From the NCBI RefSeq assembly GCF_027706725.1, contig NZ_JAQFWQ010000011.1:1-64000 (forward strand): 64,000 bases of DNA. The letters run 5' to 3'. Of this stretch, positions 1-9,060 are shown in pieces (within the stretch, counting starts at the first letter, position 1; each line of letters opens with the position of its first letter). Source of the DNA: Nocardiopsis endophytica (lineage in GTDB: Bacteria > Actinomycetota > Actinomycetes > Streptosporangiales > Streptosporangiaceae). A model generated the notes under the pieces. It worked only from the letters and a program-made list of their open reading frames with translations, ran no database searches and was not told where the DNA came from. The translations under genes were made by a program, and so were the position numbers.

Positions 1-176
1 TGCATGCGGGGGTTGCGGGCCCCGCGGTGGTGGGCTCCGTTGCGGTCCAGCTCCCGGCCCACGGTGGCCGGGGACACCCCCATGGCCCGGGCGATGGCGG
101 CCATGGAGGCGCCCTGGGCCCACATGTTCTCCAGCACCTGGCGGTGCCCCGGCGTCAACGCCCCTGGTCGGGCCAC
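1..176 (-). CDS. IS30-family transposase, N-terminal part (runs off window)
   Basis: Reading leftward from a GTG at 176, the protein begins VARPGALTPGHRQVLENMW and continues into a helix-turn-helix (ASMAAIARAMGVSPATVGREL-DRN). This is the N-terminal DNA-binding domain of IS30-family transposases, where a signature of the type IA..LG.S.STVSRE.RN recognises the terminal inverted repeat. The catalytic DDE domain lies outside the window, so completeness cannot be judged. Upstream, around 205-232, lies sequence that could contain the terminal inverted repeat, and directly beyond it is a copy of a genome repeat (233-266). The family call is firm; whether the element is active is unknown. Confidence 0.75.
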   Translation of the reverse strand, partial: MARPGALTPGHRQVLENMWAQGASMAAIARAMGVSPATVGRELDRNGAHHRGARNPRM

Positions 177-572
177 GGTCTACTCCTAGCGTCCAGCGCA
201 TCTACACAAGTTGCACTGAACACTAGAAACCACCGCCGGAATGACAGCACTTTCGTCGAGATCAACGTCTGAGATGCCGGGTGAGGGGGAAATCCGGACA
301 GGACCGAGCTCGACAGAGCGCACAGGAGGAGGGGCGGGCGCTCCCGGCCGCGGACCGATACCCCCGCGAACCGGGAGGGAGCGGGGCGCCCGCGCGGGGA
401 GAAATCACGAAACGCCGCGTGGCCCCGCGCGCGGACGGGCGCCGATCGGGTACCACCGGAGGTGGGAGGCGCCCGGGAACCGCCGGGGCCGGCTCCCCCG
501 TGACCCGCCCCAGCCCGTCCGGCCGCCCGCCCCGTTCGGCGCCCGGGCACCGCCGGAAACCGAGGACCGCCC
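177..572. other. gene-free stretch beside the IS30 end
   Basis: No supportable gene. It holds the presumed IS30 end (about 205-232), a copy of the GTCGAGATC / GACAGC repeat motif (233-266), and very GC-rich sequence that should include the promoter of the transporter gene at 573. Long open frames here are GC-driven shadows. Confidence 0.5.
233..266. repeat. single arm of the dispersed GTCGAGATC palindromic repeat
   Basis: This segment (CCGCCGGAATGACAGC, then a short spacer and TCGTCGAGATCAACG) closely matches, in inverse orientation, one arm of the large palindrome at 18291-18358. Here only one arm is present, immediately outside the IS30 end. Confidence 0.5.
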
Positions 573-1760
573 GTGAAAGACGACCCGTCCCTGCTCTATC
601 GGCTCGGCGACGCCGCCTGGCGGATGCTGCTCATCGGAACGGTCATCGTCCTGCTGCTGTGGGGGCTGGCCTACGTCAAGGTCGTCTCGGTCCCCGTGGT
701 GCTCGCGGTCTTCCTCACCTCGATGCTGATGCCGCTGGTCCTGCGCCTGCGCCGCCTGGGGCTGGGGCGCGGCCCGGCCACCACGGGCGCGTTCCTGGGG
801 GCCCTCATCGTGCTCGGCGGCGTCGTCACGCTGGTCGTGCGCCCGGCGGTGTCCGGAACCGAGGACCTGGTCGCCAGCCTCGGCCGGGTGCCCTCCACCC
901 TGCAGGACTACGCCACCGCCCTGGGCCTGGACCCGCTGCTCCTCAACGACCTGGTGGACTCGGCCTCCCAGGAGGTCACCCGGATGGTGGAGCAGAACCG
1001 CCAGCAGCTCGTGACCGGGGTGTGGTCGGCCGGGACCGCCGCCCTGGAGGTGCTGGTGGGGGCGCTGCTGGTGCTGGTGCTCACCGTCTACTTCCTGCAC
1101 TCGGGCGACCGGCTGATGGACTGGAGCTACTCGCTGCTGCCCTCGGCCTCCCGGCCGGGCCTGCGCGCCTCGGCCGAGGCCGCCTACGGGGTGGTGGGCC
1201 GCTACATCCGCGGCGTGGCCATCGTGGGGCTGATCGACGCGGTCGGCATCGGTGTCCCACTGCTGTTCCTCATCGACCCGGCGCTGGCCGCGCCGCTGAT
1301 CCTGCTCACCTTCCTGGGCGCCTTCCTGCCGATCGTCGGCGCCTTCATCTCCGGCCTGCTGGCGGCGCTGGTCGCCTTCGTCACCGAGGGCCTGGTGACC
1401 GCGCTGATCGTGGTGGCGGTGGTGCTGCTGGTCCAGCAGGCCGAGAGCCACATCTTCGCCCCCCGCGTCTACGGCAAGGCGCTGGACCTGCCCAGCGCCG
1501 TGGTGCTGGTGGCCATCGCCTGCGGCGGCGTGATCGGCGGCATCCTGGGGATGTTCCTGGCCACCCCGGTGGCGGCGGTGGTGGCAACCCTCCTGCGCGA
1601 GCGCCCGTTCGCCCATGCCGAGAGCGGACCCGCCGAGGGCACCGCCCCGGAGAAGGGGAAAGCCAAGGCGGCCGCGAAGACGTCCCCGGCAGAGGGCGGC
1701 TCCAAGCCCGGTGAGGACAAGAGCCCGGGCGGAGGCGCGGCCTCCGGGGGCGGTTCCTGA
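573..1760 (+). CDS. AI-2E family transporter (PerM-like membrane protein)
   Basis: A 395-residue membrane protein with the layout of the AI-2E/PerM exporter family. Two N-terminal hydrophobic segments (about 17-55) and a further pair at 68-90 precede a soluble-looking region (about 95-150). Further membrane helices follow, including the family-typical stretch near 245-265 (LILLTFLGAFLPIVGAFISG). The last 50 residues are a hydrophilic tail rich in Lys, Ala, Glu and Gly. Families of this type export small molecules or act as ion antiporters, and the substrate cannot be inferred here. It is a single gene facing the convergent IclR gene only 9 bp away. The family call is solid, the function open. 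Confidence 0.85.
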   Translation: MKDDPSLLYRLGDAAWRMLLIGTVIVLLLWGLAYVKVVSVPVVLAVFLTSMLMPLVLRLRRLGLGRGPATTGAFLGALIVLGGVVTLVVRPAVSGTEDLVASLGRVPSTLQDYATALGLDPLLLNDLVDSASQEVTRMVEQNRQQLVTGVWSAGTAALEVLVGALLVLVLTVYFLHSGDRLMDWSYSLLPSASRPGLRASAEAAYGVVGRYIRGVAIVGLIDAVGIGVPLLFLIDPALAAPLILLTFLGAFLPIVGAFISGLLAALVAFVTEGLVTALIVVAVVLLVQQAESHIFAPRVYGKALDLPSAVVLVAIACGGVIGGILGMFLATPVAAVVATLLRERPFAHAESGPAEGTAPEKGKAKAAAKTSPAEGGSKPGEDKSPGGGAASGGGS

Positions 1761-1769
1761 CCGAAGGGG

Positions 1770-2600
1770 TCAGCGCGGCATCGGCGGCAGTTCGTGCTCC
1801 AGCCCGGGGGCGGGGTCCCGTGCGGTCTCCTCCAAACGGCGCGCGATGGCCTGGGCGGCCGCCTTGAGGGGCGGGACGAGGCGCGCCGGGTCGGCCCGGT
1901 GGCTGCGGACGACGATGCCCAGGGCGGCCGCGGGCTCGGTGTCTGGGCCCTCCTCGCCGTCGCACGCCGGCCCCACCGGGACCGCGACCGACACCGACCC
2001 CAGGGTCATCTCCTCGCGCGTCAGTGCGTGCCCGCGCCTGGCGACCTGCCGCAGCTCGCGCTCCAGCCGCCCGCGCTCGACCACCGTGAAACCGGTGGGG
2101 CGCGGCAGGGGACGGCCGAGGTAGCCCTCCCGCACCTGCGGGCCCGCGCCCGCCAGGAGCACCTTGCCGACCCCGGTCGCGTGCAGCGGGAGCCGCCCGC
2201 CGACCCTGGACACGATCGGCACCGACCGGTGGCCGCACAGCTTCTCCACGTACAGCGTGTCGAAACCGTCCCGGACCGCCAGGTGGATGTTCTCCCGCGT
2301 GGCCTCGTACAGGTCCTGCATGTACGGCAGGGCGACCTGCCTGAGGCGGCTCGACACCGGCGCGAGCAGGCCCATCTCCCACAACCGGCTGCCCACCCTG
2401 AAGCGGCCGTCGCTCCCCCGCTCCAGCGCGCGCCACGACTCCAGCTCACCGGCCAGACGGTGCGCGGTCGCCAAGGGCAGATCCGCCCGGCGCGCCAGCT
2501 CGGTCAGCGTCAGTGCCGGATGGGCCACGTCGAAGGCGGCCAGCAGCCGCAGCGCACGCCCGGTCACGGAGCGGCCGTCCCGCTCGGCCTCAGCGGCCAT
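1770..2600 (-). CDS. IclR-family transcriptional regulator, probable pobA regulator
   Basis: A 276-residue protein with an N-terminal winged helix (about 10-70, LTLTELARRADLPLATAHRL) and a C-terminal IclR effector domain containing the usual GVGKVLLA segment. The ATG at 2600 was chosen because the HTH starts shortly after it; a longer reading to 2723 would run across the promoter. It is divergent from pobA with 113 bp between starts. In actinomycetes, aromatic-acid catabolic genes are often controlled by an adjacent IclR protein responding to the substrate, so control of pobA is a strong inference. Activator or repressor action cannot be told. Confidence 0.85.
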   Translation of the reverse strand: MAAEAERDGRSVTGRALRLLAAFDVAHPALTLTELARRADLPLATAHRLAGELESWRALERGSDGRFRVGSRLWEMGLLAPVSSRLRQVALPYMQDLYEATRENIHLAVRDGFDTLYVEKLCGHRSVPIVSRVGGRLPLHATGVGKVLLAGAGPQVREGYLGRPLPRPTGFTVVERGRLERELRQVARRGHALTREEMTLGSVSVAVPVGPACDGEEGPDTEPAAALGIVVRSHRADPARLVPPLKAAAQAIARRLEETARDPAPGLEHELPPMPR

Positions 2601-2653
2601 GCACGCCCCTCTCCAGGCCCCCGCCCTCGGGCCCCGGACGGGCCCCTCGGGGC

Positions 2654-2711
2654 CTTCCACTGAACGGAAGCCAAGACTAGCCCGTGACTCAGGCCACCTA
2701 GTTGGGTGGCC
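2654..2711. promoter_or_regulatory. pobA/IclR divergent control region with two inverted repeats
   Basis: Two dyads are visible: CTTCC-7 nt-GGAAG at 2654-2670, and GGCCACC-6 nt-GGTGGCC at 2692-2711, which ends 2 bp before the pobA ATG. The first is a plausible IclR operator. The second would mask the pobA ribosome-binding region if it folded in RNA, or could be a second operator. Confidence 0.4.
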
Positions 2712-2713
2712 CC

Positions 2714-3889
2714 ATGCACACACGAGTCGGAATCCTCGGAGCCGGTCCTGCGGGCCTGGTGCTGTCCCTCCTCCTGGCCGAACAGGGCATCGAGTCCGTG
2801 ATCGTCGAGACGCGCACGCGTGAGGAGATCGAACGGACCATCAGGGCGGGCGTCCTGGAACAGGGGACCGTCGACCTGCTGGTGCGGCACGGGGTCGGCG
2901 ACCGCGCACTCGCCCAGGGCGCGCGCCACGACGGGGTCGAGCTGCGGTTCGGCGGCGCGCCGCACCGGATCGACTTCGCCGGCCTGGTCGGCCGATCGGT
3001 GTGGCTCTACCCGCAGCACGAGGTGCTCAAGGACCTGATCGCCGCGCGCTGTGCCGCGTCGGCGGACATCCGCTTCGGCTGTTCGGAGGTGGAACTGAGC
3101 GGGATCGGCGGCGACCGCCCCGCCATCGCCTTCACCGGCGCCGACGGTGTGCGGGAGGAGCTGGTGTGCGCGGTCGTCGCCGGGTGCGACGGGTCGAACG
3201 GCATCAGCCGCCGGTCGATCCCCGGATCCGCGCGGACCGAGCACTTCCGCGCCTACCCGTTCGGGTGGTTCGGCATCCTCGCAGAGGCGCCGCCGTCCTC
3301 CGACGAGCTGGTGTACACGCACTCCGAGCGCGGGTTCGCGCTGATCAGCACGCGCAGCCCCCAGGTGCAGCGGATGTACTTCCAGTGCGCGCCCGAGGAG
3401 GACGCGGACTCCTGGAGCGATGCGCGGATCTGGGACGAGCTGCAGGCGCGCGTGGCCGGGGGCGGATTCTCCCTCCAGGAGGGGGCGATCTTCCAGAAGG
3501 GCGTGATCCCGATGCGCAGCTTCGTCTGCGAGCCGATGCGGTACGGGCGCCTGTTCCTCGCCGGGGACGCCGCGCACGTGGTGCCGCCCACGGGGGCCAA
3601 GGGGCTCAACCTGGCGGTGGCCGACGTCGCCGTGCTGTCGCGCGCGCTGGCCGAGTACTTCTCGACCGGTTCCGAGGCGGGGTTGGACGCCTACAGCGCC
3701 ACCGCCTTGAGGAGGGTGTGGCGCGCCCAGCACTTCTCGTGGTGGATGACCTCGATGCTGCACACCCCTCCGGACGCGTCCCCGTTCGACGTCCAGCGCC
3801 AGCTCGGCGAGCTGGACATGGTCACGGGAAGCCGCGCCGGGTCGGCCTACCTCGCCGAGGCCTACACGGGGTGGCCGCTGGAGGAGTGA
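2714..3889 (+). CDS. pobA: 4-hydroxybenzoate 3-monooxygenase
   Basis: A 391-residue class A flavoprotein hydroxylase, the expected length for PobA. It has the N-terminal FAD dinucleotide motif GAGPAG (residues 8-13), the RxGVLEQGTVDLL segment, and the second FAD motif with GDAAHVVPPTGAKGLN (about 285-300). PobA hydroxylates 4-hydroxybenzoate to protocatechuate with NAD(P)H and O2, feeding the beta-ketoadipate pathway. No protocatechuate genes lie nearby, so the rest of the pathway must be elsewhere. The start at 2714 places GILGAGPAG in the normal position; no strong Shine-Dalgarno is seen, and a TTG at 2702 is a possible alternative. Confidence 0.92.
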   Translation: MHTRVGILGAGPAGLVLSLLLAEQGIESVIVETRTREEIERTIRAGVLEQGTVDLLVRHGVGDRALAQGARHDGVELRFGGAPHRIDFAGLVGRSVWLYPQHEVLKDLIAARCAASADIRFGCSEVELSGIGGDRPAIAFTGADGVREELVCAVVAGCDGSNGISRRSIPGSARTEHFRAYPFGWFGILAEAPPSSDELVYTHSERGFALISTRSPQVQRMYFQCAPEEDADSWSDARIWDELQARVAGGGFSLQEGAIFQKGVIPMRSFVCEPMRYGRLFLAGDAAHVVPPTGAKGLNLAVADVAVLSRALAEYFSTGSEAGLDAYSATALRRVWRAQHFSWWMTSMLHTPPDASPFDVQRQLGELDMVTGSRAGSAYLAEAYTGWPLEE

Positions 3890-3934
3890 GGGGGCGCCCC
3901 GGCCGCCCGGGCCGTCCCCTCGCCCTCCCCCGGT

Positions 3935-4669
3935 TCAGGCGTCCAGGACCTCGAACTCCACGGCGAGGCCGACGCCGTTGCGGGCCCCGGCCTCCGTGGC
4001 CGCGGTGCGGAGCATGGACTTGTGGTCGAAGCCCTCCAGGGCCGCCATGTACACCTCGTGCGCGTCCAGGGAGGCGATCCCGGTCCGCAGGTCCTCCTCC
4101 GAGAAGGAGGTGAAGTGGGTCGGCCGGGGCGAGGCGGCGAACGCGACCGCCCGCACGCCCTTCCACGCCTTGAGGCCCTCCTCGGCCAGCTCGGGGAAGA
4201 CCCACGTGTTGGCGGCGTCGCGGACCGCGTCGAGCAGGGCGGGCCCGAGCACCCGGTGGTCGGCGTGGTTGTAGGAACCCTGGCCCGGGAAGTGTTCGCG
4301 GAAGTTGATGGACAGCACCACCTCGGGACGGTGCTCACGGATCGAGCGCGCCAGCGCACGGCGCAGGTCCAGGCCGTACTCCAGGGTGCCGTCGGGGAAG
4401 TCGAGGAACTCGACGCGGTGGGCGCCCACGATGCGCCCGGCCGCGCGCTGCTCCTCCACGCGCAGCGGACCGGCCTCGCTCGGCGGCACCGTCTCGATCC
4501 CGGCCTCGCCCTTGGTCACCAGCAGCTCGGAGACCTGCTTGCCCTGGCCCGCCCACTTGGCGATGGCGGACGTCGCGCCGAACTCCAGGTCGTCCGGGTG
4601 CGCGACCACGGCCAGCGCGCGGGTCCAGTCCTCGTCGAAGGGCTTCAGGGGCGTGTCGTTCGCGGTCAT
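3935..4669 (-). CDS. PIG-L family (LmbE-like) N-acetylglucosaminyl deacetylase
   Basis: A 244-residue zinc hydrolase of the PIG-L/LmbE fold. The zinc motif AHPDD is present near residues 23-27, and the downstream His of the family lies in the SYNHADHR segment (about 130-137). Family members include MshB and Mca of mycothiol metabolism and antibiotic tailoring deacetylases. No mycothiol genes lie nearby, so the substrate is unknown. It is a single gene, convergent with pobA, and its promoter lies in the 185 bp before the creatininase-family gene. Confidence 0.85.
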   Translation of the reverse strand: MTANDTPLKPFDEDWTRALAVVAHPDDLEFGATSAIAKWAGQGKQVSELLVTKGEAGIETVPPSEAGPLRVEEQRAAGRIVGAHRVEFLDFPDGTLEYGLDLRRALARSIREHRPEVVLSINFREHFPGQGSYNHADHRVLGPALLDAVRDAANTWVFPELAEEGLKAWKGVRAVAFAASPRPTHFTSFSEEDLRTGIASLDAHEVYMAALEGFDHKSMLRTAATEAGARNGVGLAVEFEVLDA

Positions 4670-4854
4670 AGGGGGACTTTAGTGGCGGGGACCGTCCGGG
4701 CCCGGTCCGCCACCCGGCGGGGAGGGGGAACTATCCGCCTCCGTGCCCGCTTTTCCGCGCGCATGGCCGATTCCGGACACCGTGCGGTCCCCGCCCGGGC
4801 GACCCGCGCACGGCCAAGCCGCCGCCCCGGGCCGCCTGTGGTAGTCGAGAGACC

Positions 4855-5580
4855 ATGGACGCTCACCGGCACCTGCTGCCCATGGACACCTCCGCCGACG
4901 CCGGACGCCGGCGGGGGCGCACGGCCCTGCTGCCGATCGGCAGCTTCGAGCAGCACGGACCCCACCTGCCCTCGGCCACCGACACCGTCATCGCCTGCAC
5001 GATCGCCCGGGAGATCGCCGCGCGGTACCCGGTACAGGTGCTCCCGCCGCTGACGCTGTCCTGCTCGCACGAGCACGAGGACTGGCCGGGAACGGTGAGC
5101 ATCTCGGCCTCCACCCTGCTGGCGGTGGTACGCGACGTCGCCGCCTCGGTCCGGCGCTCGGGCGCGGCGGGGCTGGTGCTGGTCAACGGGCACGGCGGCA
5201 ACTACGCGCTGGGCAACGCGGTGCAGGAGGCCCGCGGGGAGCTGGCGCTGTTCCCGGGGCCGTCCGACTGGGCCGCCGCGCGCGCCGCCGCCGGGTTGGA
5301 GACCAGCGCCGACGCCGACATGCACGCGGGCGAGATCGAGACGTCGGTCCTGCTGCACGCCCACCCCGAGCTGGTGGGTACGGGGTATGCGGAGGCCGAC
5401 CACGACGCCGAGGACCGGCCGCACCTGCTGACGCTGGGGTTGCGCGCCTACACCGCGTCCGGGGTGGTGGGACGCCCGTCGCTGGCCACGGCGCGCAAGG
5501 GGGCGGCGGTGCTGGAGAGCCTGTGCTCGTCCTTCGGCGCGCTGCCGCCGCTGTCGGCGCTGTCGCCGCGCGGCGGCTGA
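4855..5580 (+). CDS. creatininase-family amidohydrolase (MftE/ArfB-like)
   Basis: A 241-residue metal-dependent amidohydrolase. Visible motifs are GSFEQHGPHLP (metal-binding Glu and His), the SHEHEDWPGT segment, VLVNGHGGN and HAGEIETS, all typical of the creatininase fold. Known members are creatininase, the mycofactocin peptidase MftE, and ArfB, which deformylates the formylaminopyrimidine made from GTP. No mycofactocin genes are nearby. The neighbouring cluster does contain a GTP cyclohydrolase II homologue and a PTPS-fold protein, so an ArfB-like deformylase role is attractive but inferred. The 3' end overlaps the convergent gene below by 133 bp. Confidence 0.8.
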   Translation: MDAHRHLLPMDTSADAGRRRGRTALLPIGSFEQHGPHLPSATDTVIACTIAREIAARYPVQVLPPLTLSCSHEHEDWPGTVSISASTLLAVVRDVAASVRRSGAAGLVLVNGHGGNYALGNAVQEARGELALFPGPSDWAAARAAAGLETSADADMHAGEIETSVLLHAHPELVGTGYAEADHDAEDRPHLLTLGLRAYTASGVVGRPSLATARKGAAVLESLCSSFGALPPLSALSPRGG

Positions 5581-6506
5581 GCCGCGGCCCGGCGGCTCAG
5601 GACGAGCAGGACGGCCCCGGGCAGGCTCGCCGCCAGCGCCAGCAGGCCGTAGACGACGGCGGTCGCCAGGCCCAGTTCGGCGCCGAGCCCGGCGGTGCCG
5701 AACGCGGCGGCCGTGGCGGCCTCGCGCGGCCCCCATCCGGCGGCGTTGGCGGGGACGGCCATGGCGAGCAGGGCGACCACCGCCGCAGGCACCAGGTCGA
5801 CGGCGGGTGCGACGGACCCGGCGGTGCGGGCGGCCACCAGGAAGAGGACGACGTGCCCGGCCAGGACGGCCGCCGAGAGCGCGGCGACCCGTGGGCCCAG
5901 GCGGCGGGCGAACAGGGTGGCGCGGGCGTCGGCGGCCACGTCGCGCACCGCCCGGCGCACACGCGGCAGCGCGGTGCCCCGGCGCGCCCAGGCGAGCAGG
6001 GCGGCCGTGCCCGCGGCGGCGGCGAGGACGGCGACGGCGGCCGCCTCCGGGTCCAGCAGGCCCCACCAGGTGGGCAACGCGGCCAGGAGCAGGGCCCCGG
6101 CGGCGATGAGGACCGCCTGCCCGGCGGTGCGCTCCAGTACGACGGCGCGCACGCCGGGGCCGAGGGCGCCGCTGCGGCGCCCGTGGTCGACGGCGCGGTG
6201 CACGTCGCCCAGGACGCCGGTGGGCAGGACGGCGTTGAGGAAGAGGGCGCGGTAGTAGGCGGCGACGGCGGGCCCAGTGCGCAGGGGGAGGTTCAGGGCG
6301 CGGGCGACCAGGACCCAGCGCCGGGCGCTGAGCAGGGTGGTGGCGGCCCCGATGGCGAGGGCCGCGGCCGTGGCCGCCGCGGCGGGGCCGGCACCGACCG
6401 CGCCGAGGGCCGCCCCTACGGCGCCCAGGTCCAGTCGCCAGGCCACGACGCCGAGCACGGCGACGGCGGCGAGGACCCGCAGCCAGGGCCACAACGCGGA
6501 CGGCAT
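5448..6506 (-). CDS. lysylphosphatidylglycerol synthase TM-like (flippase-like) membrane protein
   Basis: A 352-residue protein with about eight hydrophobic segments and the features of the UPF0104/LPG-synthase transmembrane domain (LNAVLPTGVLGDVHRAVDHGRRSG near 90-115, and VPANAAGWGPREAATAAAFG near 245-265). These domains without the catalytic half are thought to act in lipid or glycolipid translocation. It lies downstream of the methyltransferase after a 580 bp gap, so it may belong to the cluster. The ATG at 6506 precedes the first membrane helix; earlier in-frame starts would add a hydrophilic leader. Its C-terminus overlaps the convergent creatininase-family gene. Confidence 0.75.
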   Translation of the reverse strand: MPSALWPWLRVLAAVAVLGVVAWRLDLGAVGAALGAVGAGPAAAATAAALAIGAATTLLSARRWVLVARALNLPLRTGPAVAAYYRALFLNAVLPTGVLGDVHRAVDHGRRSGALGPGVRAVVLERTAGQAVLIAAGALLLAALPTWWGLLDPEAAAVAVLAAAAGTAALLAWARRGTALPRVRRAVRDVAADARATLFARRLGPRVAALSAAVLAGHVVLFLVAARTAGSVAPAVDLVPAAVVALLAMAVPANAAGWGPREAATAAAFGTAGLGAELGLATAVVYGLLALAASLPGAVLLVLSRRAAAQPPRGDSADSGGSAPKDEHRLSSTAAPLRAVASDGRPTTPDAV

Positions 6507-7087
6507 CCCTGTGCGCCGCCGCTGTTCAGGTTCGGTCGCCTCGATCACTATCGCGCCCCCGTACGGCCCTCCGCCCTGCGGGCGGGCCAGGGGGCCATGA
6601 TGCCACCGCAGCCCGCACCGCTTGCCCCGATTCGCGAACATTCAACGCCCCCTCTCGTTGGACCTGCCCTGGAGCCCCCGGATCAACGCAGGTCAAGGCG
6701 GCGCGGCGGGACAGAGGGCACCCCGCCCGGCCTCGACCGGCCACCCGGCCGCCGGGGACCCGGAGCCCCTGTCCGCGTAGAGCCGTGGCGGCACCGAGGG
6801 CGCCCCTTCCACCACGCCCGATGCCCGCACCACCCATCCCGCACCCCATATGCCCGGGATGTGGCGCCCGGTCGGCTTCGACCTCCCCGAGATCACCAAG
6901 CGCGCTCCTCTACCGGCCCCTCGATGAATACGACGAAGGTGCTGCCGCTCACCTGGCCCGCGAGCGGCCTGCCGGACCGCGGGCAAGGCCGGATAACCGC
7001 CCTGCTTCCGCTGTCGCCGCCGAAGACGGCGACCACATTCACGCCCGGCGACCGACAGCGCTGCCGCAGGGCCACCGGCCTCCGGCG
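6507..7087. other. 580 bp intergenic region containing a repeat copy
   Basis: No supportable gene. Its right half (about 6860-7087) holds diverged parts of the repeats seen at 18.2-18.8 kb: a CCCCGAGATCA / CTCGATGA-like part (6875-6930) and a GCCGGATAACCGCCC / GACGGCGACCAC part (6985-7085). The rest shows nothing recognisable. Confidence 0.5.
6985..7087 (+). repeat. dispersed intergenic repeat, copy 1
   Basis: Contains AACCGCCCTGCTTCC, GTCGCCGCCGAAGACGG and CGACCGACAGCGCTGC, matching in order the copies at about 18450-18560, 18680-18775 and 43237-43320. It abuts the 3' end of the methyltransferase gene. Confidence 0.6.
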
Positions 7088-7936
7088 TCACCGCGCCCCT
7101 CCGGGTGGCAGGGACAGGACGTCCTCGTGCCCGACCTCCACGTACAGGCCGCCATCCGCACACTGGGCGCGGCGGCGGGACAGGTACGCCTCCGCCCTCG
7201 CGGCCAGGTCCGGACGCTGCTCGACGGCGGCCCGCACCCACCCCTCCAGCCATTCGGCCGCCAGCGCGCGCCGGTCGGCACCCAGTCGCCACGGGCTGGA
7301 CCGCGTAACGACCCGGGCCCCGGCCCTGGAGAGCGCCTCCGCCGCGGCCTCCACCGCGTCCGGGCCGAGCAGCGCCCTGCCACCGACCATTCGCCGCTGG
7401 TGCGCGTTGAAGGCCTCCTGAATCTCGCGGTCCAGAGGGTCTTCCGGCGTCACGGTCACCCTCCCCTTCACCGACAGGGTGAACAGCGCCGGACAGCGCG
7501 CGCCGACACACGCCGCGACCACCCCTTCGACCTCCTCGCGTGTGAACAGGTCCAGCAGCGCCGAGGCGGTCACCAGGTCCGCCCCGCGCAGGTCGTCTTC
7601 TCGCAGTCCCGCCAGGTCGGCCGTGCGCGTCTCGACGGTCACCGGACGCCCGTCGGCGGACGTGTTCGGGGGGTGCTCTCGTGCGCGCTCAAGCAGGCCC
7701 GGGTCGTGGTCGTAGACGACCCAGTGCTGCGGTCCGGGCAGCAGCGGTGCCAGCCAGCGGGCCATCGAGCCGGTGCCCCCGCCCAGGTCGCGGATGACGA
7801 GCGGCGCGCCGGCGTCGGGCCGCCGAAGGTGCCGTGCGGCCTCCACGACCAGGCCCCGGTCGCGTGCGGCGGCGTCTGCGGGCTCCCTCAAGGCGAGCCA
7901 GTCCGGAGCGAACCCCGACCGCTCCGGCGCACTCAT
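7088..7936 (-). CDS. SAM-dependent class I methyltransferase
   Basis: A 282-residue protein with a Rossmann methyltransferase core. Motif I is IRDLGGGTGSMARWL (about 47-61), the acidic residue closing the second strand is in YDHDPG, and motif II/III regions follow (LVTASALLDLF). The closing segment with conserved tryptophans is hydrophilic, so the protein should be soluble. It overlaps the stop of the upstream glycosyltransferase by ATGA, which indicates translational coupling. It probably methylates the product or an intermediate of the adjacent cluster; the acceptor is unknown. Confidence 0.8.
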   Translation of the reverse strand: MSAPERSGFAPDWLALREPADAAARDRGLVVEAARHLRRPDAGAPLVIRDLGGGTGSMARWLAPLLPGPQHWVVYDHDPGLLERAREHPPNTSADGRPVTVETRTADLAGLREDDLRGADLVTASALLDLFTREEVEGVVAACVGARCPALFTLSVKGRVTVTPEDPLDREIQEAFNAHQRRMVGGRALLGPDAVEAAAEALSRAGARVVTRSSPWRLGADRRALAAEWLEGWVRAAVEQRPDLAARAEAYLSRRRAQCADGGLYVEVGHEDVLSLPPGGAR

Positions 7937-9060
7937 CGCGCCTCCTCCCGTGTCCGGCGGGCTGCCGCCGCCGTGAGCCGTTCCAGGACACCGGCCATGT
8001 CCCGCGCCGCGCTCTGCCAGGTGCGCAGCTCCGCTCTCCTCGCGCGCGCGGCGGCGCGCAGTTCGTCGCGCAGGTCCGCCTCCTCCAGCCAGCGCCCGAT
8101 CGCCGCTCCGAGCGCGGGGGCGTCGTCCGGCGGGACGAGCAGGCCGGGCACCGTCCCGTCCGGCGACCGCCCGACCGTCGCCGGGAGCGCGCCCGCCGTG
8201 CTGGCCGCGACTGGAATGCCGCGCGCCAGCGCTTCGGCCGCGGCCATGCCGAACGTCTCCGCACGCGACGGCAGGAGGACCAGGTCGGCCTCGGCGTAGG
8301 CGCGATCGAGGGCGGGCGGCTCCAGGGGGCCGGTGAATCGGACGCGGTGGGAGAGGCCGTGCTCGCCGATCCGGTGCCTCACCTGTCGTGGAAAGGCGGA
8401 GCCCGCGGGTTCGGGCCCAGCGCACACGCACTCCCACCGGCGCCCCCGGTTGGCGGCGAGCGCTTCGACGAGCACGTCGTGCCCCTTGCGCGGGGTCACC
8501 GAGGCCACGCACAGCAGCCGCGTCGCCCCGTCGGTCCCGGGCGCCACGGGGGCGGGATCGGTGCCCGGCTCCACCGTGTGCACCCGCGCCGGGTCGAGCC
8601 CGTGGCGCCGCGCGAGGTCCCGTGCCGCGTGGCCGCTGGTGGCCACCGTCAGCTCCGCCGCGCGCAGCACCGCCCCCTCCCGGCTTTCGAGCACCGAGGC
8701 GCTCTCTGGAGGCGTCCCCGTCTCGTCGGCCAGCGGGAGGTGCACGAGCACCGCGAGCCGCAGCCGGGCGGCGGCCGGGACGACCACCTCGGGGACCCCG
8801 CACGCCACCAAGCCGTCGATCAGGACCGGCGTTCCGTCCGGAAGGTCGGCGAGGGCCCTCGCCAGCCCCTCCCGCCCGGCCGAGTCGGGGTCGGGCCACG
8901 CCCCGTCCACCCGGACCTCTCGCACGGGCACCCCCGCGCGCGCGAGCTCCTCCAGAGTGCGGCGGTCATAGACGTTCCCCCCGCTCGGCACCGCAGGGTC
9001 GGCGATGCCCCCGGGGACGACGAAGACCGCCCCGCTCCCCACAGCGCCCGAGGAGCTCAC
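7933..9060 (-). CDS. glycosyltransferase family 4-like protein
   Basis: A 375-residue GT-B fold glycosyltransferase. The C-terminal nucleotide-sugar half is clear: [20 protein letters not shown] (about 195-215), VRFTGPLEP, and the EX7E-type region [22 protein letters not shown] (about 280-300). The N-terminal acceptor half begins [15 protein letters not shown]. The start is a GTG overlapping the stop of the PTPS-like gene as GTGA, and the end overlaps the methyltransferase start as ATGA, so it sits inside a tightly coupled operon. The acceptor is presumably the cluster product. Confidence 0.85.
   Translation of the reverse strand: MSSSGAVGSGAVFVVPGGIADPAVPSGGNVYDRRTLEELARAGVPVREVRVDGAWPDPDSAGREGLARALADLPDGTPVLIDGLVACGVPEVVVPAAARLRLAVLVHLPLADETGTPPESASVLESREGAVLRAAELTVATSGHAARDLARRHGLDPARVHTVEPGTDPAPVAPGTDGATRLLCVASVTPRKGHDVLVEALAANRGRRWECVCAGPEPAGSAFPRQVRHRIGEHGLSHRVRFTGPLEPPALDRAYAEADLVLLPSRAETFGMAAAEALARGIPVAASTAGALPATVGRSPDGTVPGLLVPPDDAPALGAAIGRWLEEADLRDELRAAARARRAELRTWQSAARDMAGVLERLTAAAARRTREEAR

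Noticed and set aside
281-1714. Long frame overlapping the AI-2E transporter
   Set aside because: Arg/Gly/Pro-rich shadow with no domain; the 573-1760 frame is a clear transporter.
4855-5580. Assignment as mycofactocin peptidase MftE
   Set aside because: Creatininase fold is clear, but no mftA/B/C/D/F genes are nearby, and the RibA/PTPS context points elsewhere; left at family level.
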